From positions 887,402,001-887,466,000 of the forward strand of contig CM057456.1 in the NCBI GenBank assembly GCA_016271365.2: a stretch of DNA of 64,000 bases. Direction: 5' to 3'. Positions 30,720-41,701 of the stretch are shown one piece after another (the stretch's first letter is position 1; each line of letters begins with the position of its first letter). The DNA comes from Neoceratodus forsteri (Eukaryota > Chordata > Ceratodontiformes > Ceratodontidae). The notes under the pieces were generated by a model. It saw nothing but the letters and a program-made list of their open reading frames with translations. It ran no database searches and had not been told where the DNA came from. Both the position numbers and the translations under genes were made by a program.

Positions 30720-33005
30720 GACACTTGAAAAAAACAGCCTAGATCTCTTTCAGAAGAAATTATTCCTGAGGAAATATTCAGGGTAACTTGATGAGAAAGG
30801 TCATAGCACCCACGCTGTTGTCAGCTTCAGGGTGGCAATTATCAGTCTAGCTCTCATTGGATGAAGAATCTAATTGTGTTTTGTTGCAGCCTTTTGTTTT
30901 TTTTTACAGTGCCTGATAGTTGGTCAGTACTGATATAAATGTATCAAGTATAATCCAAGATGACTCTTGCCTTGCATGATATAGTAGTGAAAACCTTCCT
31001 TACAACTGTTAAACTTCTGATCTGAAAAAGATAAAACTGTGTTTTTGTTTACCTGGGTCTGAGCAATTTCTCCATTGGGTCAACACACTCACATTTGTTA
31101 GGATTGACAGGATCAGCAGATGAGACACTCAGTTCTTTCTTCTTTTCTTTGCTTTCTATCTCTTGGAGTTTTTCTTCTCGTTTTTGACAATTTTGGTTGT
31201 TCAGAGGTCAAGGGTTCCATGAGTTAGTTTCTATAGCAAACTGGAGCTGAAACTCACACATATAGCAAAGTTGTGTCGGCATGGCAAGGAGCAAATTAAA
31301 AGTACAGCTGCCTGTCATCAGCCATATTGCCTTAAAAATAACTACAGGCATCACAATACAATAACTTACTATAAAGTTAGGAGGAAAATTGTTCAGAGGC
31401 AAACTCCAATCCTGAACAGTTTGGTAAGAATAGACTGGAGAAGAAACAAGGGAGAAGAAACAAGACATTAGGATTTGGGGGCTAGCGAGCAGGAACAGAT
31501 TGGTAATGTAGCTAGCATAAAAGAAGAAGTTGGTATAAGAAAGAGTTCACATAAGACTAGATGAACCAGGTGGGGACAGAAAATTATTTTCTTCTAAAAT
31601 GGGCAATACAAAATCTATACTGATTAAAACACAATGTATAAATCCTCTACCTGATGATCTCACTGTTTCATTAAAAGAGTTCCCAGCCGTGACAGTTCTA
31701 AAGTTATACCCTGGGGAAATAAATTTATTTGATAAGGGCAACCTTTGGAACCATTTGAGATTGAAATTGTTTTAAAACAATGAAAGCTCAGAATCTGCTC
31801 TACTTGCCTAAGCATAGTGGATGCTGAATATGTTTTGTGTGTCAACATGTGTATCAATATTTCACTATATGTCAATATTTGTGTCTTTCAGTAGCTCAAG
31901 CCATTTGAGTACTTCATCAAGTTTCTAGTGGATAGACTGTGTGGGCCAAGTGATCCTTATCTGCCAAAAAACTTCTATTGTTCTATGTAAAATGTGTATC
32001 AATGCATGCATGGATATTATTGACACATAGGAAGTGTATCATCATTGCTTAGACATTTAGCACTGTCTCCGTGCTTCACTTTTTTTTTGACAATTAACCA
32101 GTCCTAATGGTTCAAAAATTATTCGTCATCAAAGAAATTCACTTTCAGAAGGTATAACTGGCTTTGAAACTGTTAAGGCTGAAAAACTATTTTTTTAATG
32201 AAGGCTTGGACTCAGTGCTGCATGTCTCAGTATATCAATGTTTATCAATATGCATTAAAATGTATCAATATATGATTTTCCAATGACAGTTTTGAAATAT
32301 TTAAAAAAATGTTCTGATTGTTGGTTCACATTCAGCATAAACAAATAAGCAAGAAATAATTTTCAAGGGGATAGGTCCATTATAAAGTAGATTAATCATG
32401 TTACAAAAAATCCATTTCCCTTCAACCTTCTCCATAATCTTTGCATGCTTTTGTAATCAGATAAAAACCCTTTATACATGTTTTGCATTAGGTATTTTTT
32501 CTTAAATGTTTATTCAGTCATTTGTTATCTTCACAAACAATTTATATTTATTAATCATTCCTAGGACTTCACCTGACATTCTGTGCCTATTATAGTTTCA
32601 TTACAGCTCGTACACACAGAAGCAGGCAGGACTGAAGCACATGGCACTGAGAAAATAATATTCTTTTCATAACCTGAATAACTGCGTTTTTTTTTTAATT
32701 AAGACTTTTCCAGACTTTACATTCTGCTCCTGGTATCTGCCATACATCTTTTTGTGTGTATTTGTGCACAGCTGAACCATATGGATGGGAAGTCACTGAG
32801 ATAGAAAGTAATGAGAAAAACAGCAGCTTTCTTTTCTGAAGAATGCAAAAGAGTAACTGTACCAAGCAAAGAGAAGAAGGACAAAAACTAAATACATTTA
32901 AATAGTATGTTCAATAATACCACTAGTGCTTGCTGTTAGGTTACAAGTAAGTGATACAGTTTCTCCAATCCTCTGTTCAATTACAAGTACACCTCAGAGT
33001 ATTTA
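30720..33005. other. AT-rich intergenic sequence, no clear gene
   Basis: Mostly unique-looking AT-rich sequence. Between 31850 and 32280 the motif tgtatcaat recurs several times without regular spacing. One possible minus-strand exon (31053-31207) is listed separately. I see no LINE or transposase fragments here. Confidence 0.4.
31053..31207 (-). other. Possible host exon (uncertain)
   Basis: On the minus strand a 51-codon open stretch reads CQKREEKLQEIESKEKKKEL and later NPNKCECVDPMEKLLRP, then meets a good splice-donor sequence (cccag|gtaaac, boundary 31053/31052). The charged, coiled-coil-like composition is protein-like. Against it, a TGA (31208-31210) lies just upstream and there is no clear acceptor between that stop and the coding-like part. 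It could be a decayed exon or chance. I do not recognise the protein. Confidence 0.25.
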
Positions 33006-33006
33006 T

Positions 33007-35225
33007 GTAACCCCTAGGTGGTGCTATCCCAAGGGCTTCTACCCTTGCTTGCTTGGCTAGTTGCAGGTTAAGGGGCATGGGTACTGAAATGGGTGCCTCC
33101 ATCCAGAGGACAGGGTTGTAAGTAACAAGGCTAACCTGGGTACAGCCTTCTGGGACACTGTAACCCCCCTCCTTCCCCTCTACTGGCCTAGACAATATGT
33201 AACAAACACTTTCACAGTAGCCCCTATTCAGCATACAAATCTCCACACTGTTTGCACTTACCACCACAGCTGGTTCCACCAGTTCAACCCTGGAGACCCC
33301 TGTAAAATAAGGTTAGGCACAGCAAACAACAACAGTACAGTGCTTTTGGTGCAAACTGGAACTACAGTCAGATTAAATGTAAAAAGAGTTAGATCGTATT
33401 TATTCAGGGGAATTGAACAAGGGAGGAGTGTAACCAGGTTGATTGATTCTAAAACTGATCTAGTCAGGCAATTATGCATGCATGTTTAGTCCCTGCACAA
33501 TCACACGCTCTGGGTACCCAGTTAGAAGTAAGGTGGGCTATCCTAGAACGTTGCCTGGGGTAGGCCACCGTCACAGCTGGTTGGGGCTCTGTGATGAAAA
33601 GAAAAGGCATGCACAGCCACACACAATTTGTAATCTGGAGCCAGGAGGCTCAGTTCATGATGATTATACAAAACAATTAAATCAGATGACACTCTTTGAT
33701 TAAGCTGTTGCTGTAGGGAGCTACCCTGGTGTTTCCTCACACTACCCAGTACAGGACACAGGATGGATGAAATGGAGACTGCAGGATGACTTGTTGGTTT
33801 GCCAGGAGAAGCAGGGCCCACACGATTCACCATGGTGGTGTTCCTGTTTGTGATGTTGAGCAGGGGTCTGATCCCCAGGCAGGTCTCTCATCGATGGTGC
33901 TCTCTGCACCTGAAGTAGCTGGCTGGACCAGTGTGGTAGGGCACAGGCCAGGTAAGACAGTTCAGATATCAGTCTGGGAAGGCTGGATGTAGCTTCCAGC
34001 AAGTGTGGCACAATTAAACAGTGGGGGAACTTAATCGCGACACACTAATAGCAAACAGCACATTTATAGTAAAGCAATCACCATACCACAATGCAGATAG
34101 CAGTCCAGTAGCAATATCAGTGTCTCTGAGCAAAATCGGGAATTCTGTGGCAACTAGATGTCCTGACAGGCCGATCATGTACAGCAAATCTTCAGTCTTC
34201 TTCAGGTTTAAATATGGTCACTCTTCAGTGGCTTTGCCACACTCCAATTTGAATACAGTCCAATTACTAAGCCTTTCAAATGATTCCCTTCCGAGGGACA
34301 GTGGGCAGACAGGCCAAACTCCACCTTTCCACCAATTTCCCATGTGAACTACGCAGAAGCAGCTATCCAAATCTCTCGAGCTGTTCACTCTCCAAACCCT
34401 ACCTCCAGACTGACTCACCACTCATCATGCCCATTAATCAGGGCACAAAGAAATGGCTCAGAGACATAGTCTGAAATAAAGTTTCTCTTTTCTCTCCATG
34501 TGGGAGAGCTGAAGGCAGGCAGGCCAGACTCAGCCTTCCCACTAAGTCCCCAAGCTACCCTGTGGGGCAGCAGCTCCTCGAGCTGGAGCTGCTCACTCTT
34601 CCAGCTCCCACTCACTTCTGCCTCACTGCTGCAGGCAGCTTGGGAATTTCCCTTTGGTCCAAAAGGTTCGATTCATTGATTGATCTGCCTGTCAAAGCAA
34701 GGGCTCCCCCTCCAGGTGCATTTAGGTGCCAAAGTCTCAAAACTACAATTTCTACAGAAATTCATTCCCACAAGACCCCTGGGGACAGACTCCATTTTTG
34801 GGCCCCCAAAGGTACTGACTGGTTCAAATAAGCAATCCGGGACCAAGATGGTGGTGATAAACAGAACTGTCTATGCTGCAAAGAAGGCAGGTTAGACAAA
34901 CTACAACAGCATTACTATTCTAATAGATAATCAGCAAATAAGTTCAGCTTCTAATAGAGCTCCCCTCTGTGCAACTAGCAAAGGCAGAATGGAGTGATTA
35001 TCTGGCAATCCGGGTGAGGCTCAAGCCTAGAAACACTCAGCCCCCTCCCAGATTAAATAAACACCACGTTATAGGCAGTTCTTAAAAAGACAGAGCACAG
35101 AGGCGTTAAGGCATTCTCATACAAACATTTTTAAAATGCTAAGACACAGGATACCAGCCTGGAAGTGGGCATTTAGGCACACCCAAGGAAGACTTTCAGG
35201 AACCCCCATTTGTAGGGGGGGTTAC
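33007..35225. mobile_element. 2.2-kb LTR-like block bounded by gtaacccc/ggggttac
   Basis: The block starts gtaacccc (33007) and ends ggggttac (35225), with atttat on both sides (33001-33006 and 35226-35231). Read as an LTR it would be tgtaacccc...ggggttaca with a 4-bp duplication (ttta). That is the usual look of a solo LTR of a vertebrate LTR retrotransposon. There is a possible polyadenylation signal (aataaa, about 34474). No gag, protease or RT was seen. Orientation is undetermined because the terminal motif is symmetric; a DNA element with short inverted ends is the alternative. Confidence 0.5.
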
Positions 35226-35343
35226 ATTTATCATTTTAAAATGTGCTTGAAAATTGATTATAACTCACTGACTCCTGACAATGTCTGAAAAGAGCTGACT
35301 AGACTATAAAGCAAGACATGATCAGAGACATGCCACTGAGAGA

Positions 35344-36075
35344 AGTTCAGGTTCAAGTTTATTTCACCAGGAAGACTCAGCTGAGCAAGCTTATTTACAA
35401 GGAGGTTCCATATGGACAGAAGACATACAAAATACATTGTATATAATAAAAAAAAAAACAGAAAAAAGTAGAAAACTTAAGGATTCAAGTGCAAATAGTT
35501 TCAAGGTGAGCGCAAAGGTCTGTCAACAGCACATGGATGCCACATAAGATGACTCATCATAATGAAGTATATAAAACTAGACATTGTCAAACACAAAAGC
35601 ATAATGGGTCAGGGGTAGAAGGTAGGCGGGATGGGGAGCATGAATACAGGGAGAGATTTAAGGGGTTAGAGGAATCAATGGGGGAGTTACACACGATAGG
35701 GTCAAAGGAAGGACAAGGAGAGCAAAGCTGAAGGGGTTTATGCTGAGTACCAGTGGCAAGCTTCATGGGAAAATGTGCCAACAAGGCTTTTAAAAGCATT
35801 TAGGGGGACTAGTGTGGCTAACTTGAGGGATGACTGCAGCTTATTCTGGGCAAGGGGGATAGCATGACTGATGGCAGCCATGCCACAACTGGTGCAGAAT
35901 TTAGGGACTTTGAGAGTAATGTACAAATTTTTTCTGAGAGCGTAGGCACAAAAGGCAGTGATGGAGTAGACCAGACAAGTGTCAGACTTCAGAGGTAGAC
36001 TCACCATTAAGGGTGAAAGAGGTTGACCAAAGCCAGCTTCAGTTTGACTTTGAGTTGGGGCCTGAAGATTTAGTT
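35344..36075 (-). mobile_element. L2-like LINE 3' fragment
   Basis: The minus-strand frame 36007-35738 contains CGMAAISHAIPLAQNKLQSS and LNAFKSLVGTF, matching the C-terminal block of L2/CR1-type ORF2 (rsFs..aP.lWN.LP..l......FKs.LKt.LF). The element runs to a 3' end near 35344-35372 (aataaacttgaacctgaact on the minus strand), a typical LINE tail. Only the last part of ORF2 and the 3' UTR are present, consistent with 5' truncation. It is independent of the plus-strand L2 at 1086-5250. Confidence 0.6.
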
Positions 36076-36618
36076 TGGCTCCATCAGTTCAGCTAAACCA
36101 CTCTGGCTCCCAAAGCAGTAATTGGCATAGGGTAAAACAGTCTACAAATGGAGGAGGGTCTTGAGGTCTGGAATGAATTTGAATTACTGCAGATTAGTTT
36201 TGGCAGTGCTTTTGGTATATGTCTGCTGTGGATTACTGCTTCCAGTGTTCTGACAGAGTCTTTAAAACCCAATAAAACCACCATGGCCCATTGTGAGATA
36301 CAGTAATAGTACCTATTCATCGTTGACCTCAAGGTGCATACTCCCTGTAGTCCCTGACTCTCCACTTTACCTCATGGCAATAACTATATTCACCCTTGCA
36401 GCTTTACAATGGTATTGTTATATTATGATCATTATTTTACAATATCTATTCTATCATTTTTATTTTTATGCTATGTTCCAAATAAAATCAACTGTAATAT
36501 GATGATAGTGATATAACTATCTAAAAAGACAAACCACCTCAGTACAAAAGCACGAAAACAATGGTTACACAAAAAGGACATTGGCAACAAAACCAGGTTT
36601 TGAAGAAATAAACAAATG
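36076..36618. other. Intergenic sequence, nothing recognised
   Basis: AT-rich unique-looking sequence with short open frames only. No repeat family was identified. Confidence 0.3.
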
Positions 36619-36869
36619 ACGCATATTCCAATAATGCAAGGCATCATGGGATGTATATAAAAACCACCATGAAATTTTTCTGCTTTAAGCAGGAGTGCAT
36701 AGTGCCAAATGACCTCTCACACAACCTGCAGAAACTGAAAATAGCCTCTGCAGATTGTGTGAAATGCCATTTGGCACTATGCACTCCTGCTTAAAGCAGA
36801 GCCATTCTGAATTGTCATAGTGATTTGCATATACATCCCATAATACCTTGCATTATTGGGGTATGTGTG
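36619..36869. mobile_element. Palindromic MITE-like hairpin with perfect 32-bp arms
   Basis: The arms begin gcatattccaataatgc on the left and, read inward from the right, cataccccaataatgc. Both continue into aaggc/tatc/tatgggatgtatat. The inner arms (36680-36711 and 36768-36799) are perfect 32-bp inverted repeats, and weaker pairing (cacacaacctgcag with ctgcagattgtgtg) carries the stem almost to the tip. The whole 250-bp unit could fold into one long hairpin. No target duplication is evident and no protein is encoded. Confidence 0.65.
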
Positions 36870-38411
36870 ATTTTGTAGGTCTTTAATACAATTTTTTTAA
36901 TTGTATGCAATTTTTTATTTATATGACAACATGATTTGTGATACTGAATGTTTTATGTTTAGATGATCTTGTTGAATTCTGTGGGTTTTACTTTTAATTT
37001 TATTTGTATTATTTATTTTGTATTTATATATCAGAAAAATAGTGGCATGCATTATTGGGTTGCTGTAGAAAATTATAAAGAATAGTGTGTGTGGCATTTG
37101 GGCAGACTCACCATGGAAAGGTCTGCTTATTGGGCTGGTACTGGCAGAGTAGCAGAGCAGAGCATGACCCTGTCATGTGAGTGACATGACCATATATTTA
37201 TTGGAGTAGATGATAGTAATATAGTATATTTTTAATACTTTACATGTATTTTTATTTATGCAATATGAATGAACACTGGAGAGGTGTGACACATAGTTTT
37301 ATCTGAACTACTACAGTATGTGTATAAATGTCTCACTTATACACATAGTAGACATGTCATTAGCCATTTATGCTTATAAAAACTTGTAAGAATCTGATGG
37401 GCTGATAGCTCTTTTCAGCCGTGTCCTTATCATGCCATAACTTTTCAACTGGCACCACTTATGCCATGCAATGCCTGATCACCACAGGTATCATTGTACC
37501 ATCTTATGTCACTCTACAAACCACTGTGATCTCACAAACCATTGCAGTGGTAGAACTGCCGTTGGAAGTGACTCCCCCCAACACACACACACTGACAATA
37601 TGTCTCTATTATTGGTAAGATAACTTTTTCAGTGAAGTCTCATCTCTGCTGCTTGCTGTTGTTAAAGTTCACCAACATACACTCACTGAAGCATAAGTCT
37701 GTGGCTTTCAACTGAGGCTACAGACCCTGTGGTCCGTTACTGGCCGAGCGAGCATGACACATACTTTGAAATAAAACACCACTCCAGACCTGCTCCTGCA
37801 CTGCTATTTTTCATCCAAAGTTGGTAAAATAAAAAAATAAGGTATGACTCAACAGCAGGTACTTACTGTACAACTGCCAATGTAGTACGCACTCTGTGTG
37901 CCCACTCTACAGTACACTGGTGACCATTATGTCGGTGTCGTATCCACATGAAGCTGCATTGCTAAAGGCCCCCCCACACTGCCCCTTTTTCTAACCACTG
38001 CTGCTCTCCTCACTAGTGGCTTTTCATTACCCGCAGTGATGCTTTGTACTTTGAAGATGCGGTCCCAGGACACAGTCACTCCAATAGACACCAGGAAACT
38101 GAAAGCCAATCTTTACTATGGTGGCCACAGAGGGACATGCTCACAGACAGGTTCAGTCCCTCTAAAAGATTAGCATCCACATGAAATGAAAAATAAACAA
38201 AAAAATGACAAGAAATATTAAAATATCTTATGTGGGGGGGTGCTAACATCAGTACTATATCTTTCAGAGGGAGAGGAGCTCTCTACTGACCAGCTAGCCA
38301 ATCCAATACAGTAATAGGGCAACTATTTTTACCATCACCAGTATTAAACAGCTGCTTTTTAAAAAATGTTCTTTCTTCCTTTTTTTTTTAAATCTTACTT
38401 TGGGGGGCATT
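36870..38411. other. Intergenic sequence, nothing recognised
   Basis: AT-rich. A short palindrome occurs at about 37319-37345 (gtgtataa...ttatacac). Open frames here are below 65 codons and motif-free. Confidence 0.3.
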
Positions 38412-38572
38412 TTATAAGCACAATAAGACACTCTGAGGTGTGGGTTATGGGGTGATGAGAGCATTTCCCAGGTGCTAAAGGTACTCTGTGCAAGTGCCTC
38501 ATGCCTCATAATGCACCTGGGGCGTGCTGTTATCAGGTCATAACCCACACCTCATTGTGCCTTATTGCTGGC
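38412..38572. repeat. Hairpin element
   Basis: The left arm (gcacaataagacactctgag, then gtgtgggttatg) is inverted on the right (cataacccacac, then ctcattgtgccttattgctgg). The stem is about 50 bp with mismatches and a loop of about 70 bp. The outer motif (agcaataaggcac) resembles the ends of the 16.9-kb hairpin. No coding capacity. Confidence 0.5.
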
Positions 38573-39474
38573 ACATAATATTCCCAGCACTACTTGCTGC
38601 AGCTTTCATTTTCTCTTACAGGTCTACTTTAATTAATTGCCAAACACACACTGTCCCTGCCAACATTATATGCAACTGCTTCCCTTCATTACTACTCTTA
38701 AACTTACTCTGGTTTCAAACAACACTTTTTCCCTAAAGTAAAGCAGCTTCTTTTCTTACATTTGCCAGTATAGCAGGAGAAACAACTTGATTCATAGCTA
38801 CAAATGCTCCCCATCATTTACCTCTCCTCTCATTTCTTAGTGAGTACTCTCCACATCTGCCATTACAATCCAAACTCCTCTTGGCAAGACAAAAACAAAT
38901 CTGCAGTCTTTTTTTTAGTCAGCTCCTGAACCCCACACACTAAGCATGCTCGCATTAGCTCAATACCAATGAACTGCCATTGCCATTTTAAGTTCATCGA
39001 AACGGGCAAAAGACAAACTATGAACATTTCCTTTTCTTTTCTTTTAAAATAGACTTCTGAACTACCATACTGCAATCCTGCTCAAACTCCCATAATAAAG
39101 CAAAAACAGAGTCACGATACTGATTTCATTTGCATTCCAGCAGAGCCCATCCCATGTGGGTTCCCAACCAATGTAACATGTGCTGATGAAACTAGCATTA
39201 TTAGCAACCTGCACAGCAGACACCTTGAATAATGGAAAGAGAGCAGCAAAACAAAGTAATTCCTGCAACTATTCATTTTTCTTAAACTAAATCACATTAC
39301 AAATGCAAATCAAAACACCACTAGAAAACTATCAAATTATCGAATAAATGGAATATGCAGAGTGGACCTTTGTATGACAAATTTGTTATTTAAACTTCAG
39401 CAGTTTGATCTCCGGCACATCACTCAACGTCACTTGTGAGGTCAAACTGCTCCTGTGTAGATATAAACTATTGC

Positions 39475-39475
<1 letters not shown>
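38573..39475. other. Intergenic sequence, nothing recognised
   Basis: No recognisable mobile element, exon or RNA gene; only short open frames. Confidence 0.3.

Positions 39476-39536
<61 letters not shown>
39476..39536. repeat. Compound microsatellite (TA)n(GT)n(TA)n
   Basis: Alternating purine-pyrimidine tract of about 60 bp: an AT run, then about 14 GT units, then an AT run. It immediately precedes a foldback-arm sequence, the same association seen at 44.86 kb, 58.8 kb and 63.0 kb. Confidence 0.85.
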
Positions 39537-39540
39537 TCTT

Positions 39541-39772
39541 TGCAAAAAACTCTGTTAATGCATCAGTTAGTGTTGCTATTAAAGTGACAAAAGTATGGAA
39601 ATGTGATGCTAGGATTTTGAACCCTAACTCTGCATTTTCCTTCAAGCAGCCAAAGGGGGCAAGGCAACACAAGCAACCACAGACATCCTTCATCAGGTAA
39701 GACAACATACAACTCTTCCCACATGACACAAGAGACATCCATCATTGTGGTACAGTGTGTCTGTAGCCATTT
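39541..39772 (+). repeat. Single arm of the foldback family seen at 45.4-47.3 kb
   Basis: The sequence from tgcaaaaaactctgttaatg to about 39772 parallels both arms of the 45448-47342 foldback: gttaatgca.cagttag, aaagtgacaaaag, ggcaaggcaa.acaagcaacc, atcaggtaagacaa and acacaagaga.catccatcat. Its inverted partner is not seen within the next few kilobases, so this copy may be a lone arm. Confidence 0.65.
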
Positions 39773-39989
39773 TGTGTGATTTTGCAAAGAATTTCCTTAC
39801 TTTTTGAGATAGTATAATCATATCCTCACTTGCCCATGGGCTCTGTGCTCCCATTTCTCCATATTTGTGGATCCACATTTGCCTGTGGGAGCACAGTACT
39901 CTCTGGACCCAGCATTCTCATTCCTCCATAGATGCAGACATGTATGTATTGTCAACATAGCCTCCTTATTACCCCATCTCATGAACCAG

Positions 39990-40510
39990 GTACTGAAAAT
40001 GTTCAAATCCCTGCTGAAATCACCAGCCTGGTGGAGCTGAGGGTTGAAGCACTGGTTGCCAGAGATCGGAAGGTGAGGGAGAGGATCAAGCATCTGATGG
40101 ATGGCTCTCCTCTCCTGGAGAGGGAAGGAATGTTGTTCTGCTTCTTGGCTACCTCCTGGTGGAGTTTGGGTGCAGCACCAGAGTTAGGGAGGCATGAGTG
40201 TGGTTACATGGTGTGCATGTGCCTCCATGCATGCGCACTCTTGGCCACAGAAAGAGAGGGGCAATACTGGGAAAAAGGGTGACAACAGGCTTCATGAAAC
40301 CCTGCTTGCCAACTGGAGTCCCACTCTGATGCTGGATCACCAGAAGCCTCGATCTGGATTGTGAGTCCTGTGGGAGGATAGCCCTCTTCTTCCTGGCTCC
40401 GCCATGGGGGAATTAGTGGGGGAAGTGGGGCTTGGCAGTACCGGGGAGTGGTCGACAGACACAGGTGGCAGGGCAGGGTAGAACTCTGTGCCTATGGTGT
40501 GCCTGGAGGA
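39990..40510 (+). mobile_element. Retroposon copy 3
   Basis: From about 40021 (cagcctggtggagctgaggg) it resembles the copies at 23443 and 13595 (minus): gagctgagggttgaagcactgg, tctcctctcctgg, and later gtgcatgtgcctccatgcat (about 40214-40233). A short frame reads LVELRVEALVARDRKVRERI, coiled-coil-like. It ends near an A-rich stretch (about 40518-40533). Boundaries are approximate and the copy is diverged. Confidence 0.5.
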
Positions 40511-40639
40511 CAGAAAAATGTATATAAAAAAATCCCCACCGAAATGTTATTCGGTGTCACTGGAACAACATTCTGAGCCACAGGTGTGAAAACATAGTTT
40601 AGGCAGGATTTAAAAAATGACAGCTGTTACATTTATGAG

Positions 40640-40990
40640 GTGATGTAGAAATATTGCAATGTTGAAAATTTGAGGTCAAAATATTTTATATTACCGAAGT
40701 TACAAGCAAGTATAGGGAAATTTCAACTGATGCACATAACCTTGTCATTGCTACATATTTTGAACCCAAATTTTCAACATAGCCTTCTTATGACACCACC
40801 TGATGAACAAAGTGGTGAAAATGTTTAAATCCCACCTGAAAGGTGATTTCACCAAGCAATTGCAAAATCATCTTTTGGGCCAGATTTGCATAATTCCACC
40901 AAATTGTTCATGAGATGGGATCCCAAAAAGGCTATGCTGAAAATGTGGGGTCAAAATATGCAAAAATGGCAAAGTTCTGTATCAAAGTTG
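40640..40990. repeat. Local inverted-repeat cluster
   Basis: The motif gttgaaaatttgaggtcaaa (about 40661) recurs inverted near 40760-40785 and again direct near 40938-40960. Around it, caacatagccttctta and gaacaaagtggtgaaaatg pair with the inverse text at 40880-40945 (ccaccaaattgttcatgag; aggctatgctgaaaatg). Text like this also precedes the retroposon at 39955-40005. It appears to be a small foldback or rearranged tandem repeat. Confidence 0.45.
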
Positions 40991-41701
40991 AAAACCCCAT
41001 TGAAATACATTGAACTGCACTTACCTTAGTTTCTCATATAGCAGTCGGCGTTTCCAGCAGCAAGAGATGTCTTGATTGAGAGTGGCTCTTCACTCTGAGA
41101 CTTGTTCAGGTAGTGAGGGGGTGTGGGGGGCTATGGGGGTGCAGGGTGGTGGGTGCTGAAAGGGAAGTCAGGCTGGAGGGGTTGTATCACCAAAGGACTG
41201 TTTACTTTTTTACAGTTTGTAAAAAAAACACTGAGGTACCATTTTCTTTATTACAGGCACAGGCAGGATAGCGAGTGGGGGGGGTGCCACTAGACACCAG
41301 GGAACAGGGTCGGACTGGGTAGCAAGAGCCTACCTGGAAATTGGGCAGTGGAGGCCCCAGAACTGACAGCAGTATGCCCATGGGGTACCCAGTACTGACA
41401 GCGATATGTCCTAGTATACAAACTGTAGCCCAGCTATTCAACCATATAACAGCATGTACTGGAATTCCATTTGGCCAGTGTGTGCTGCCTGGGTGAGGAG
41501 GGGACAAAGCACAATAAAATAAAAATAAAAAAACATGGTGGTCACTGTTTCTTGGTATACTGCTATAGCTTATATTTTTAAGCAATTATTACAAGGAGTG
41601 TGTGGAGGGAGTTGGATGCTAAAATGGTTGGGGGAAGGGATATGTTGTTATCACATGATCTGTGGTGGTGTTGGTAGGTGCTAAGTGGGTCAGGGAAAAG
41701 G
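40991..41701. other. Intergenic sequence with a shared short motif
   Basis: No gene seen. At 41265-41300 the text ggatagcgagt, then gccactagacaccaggga, matches the foldback at 27.9 kb and the block at 44.09 kb. The remainder is unclassified. Confidence 0.35.
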
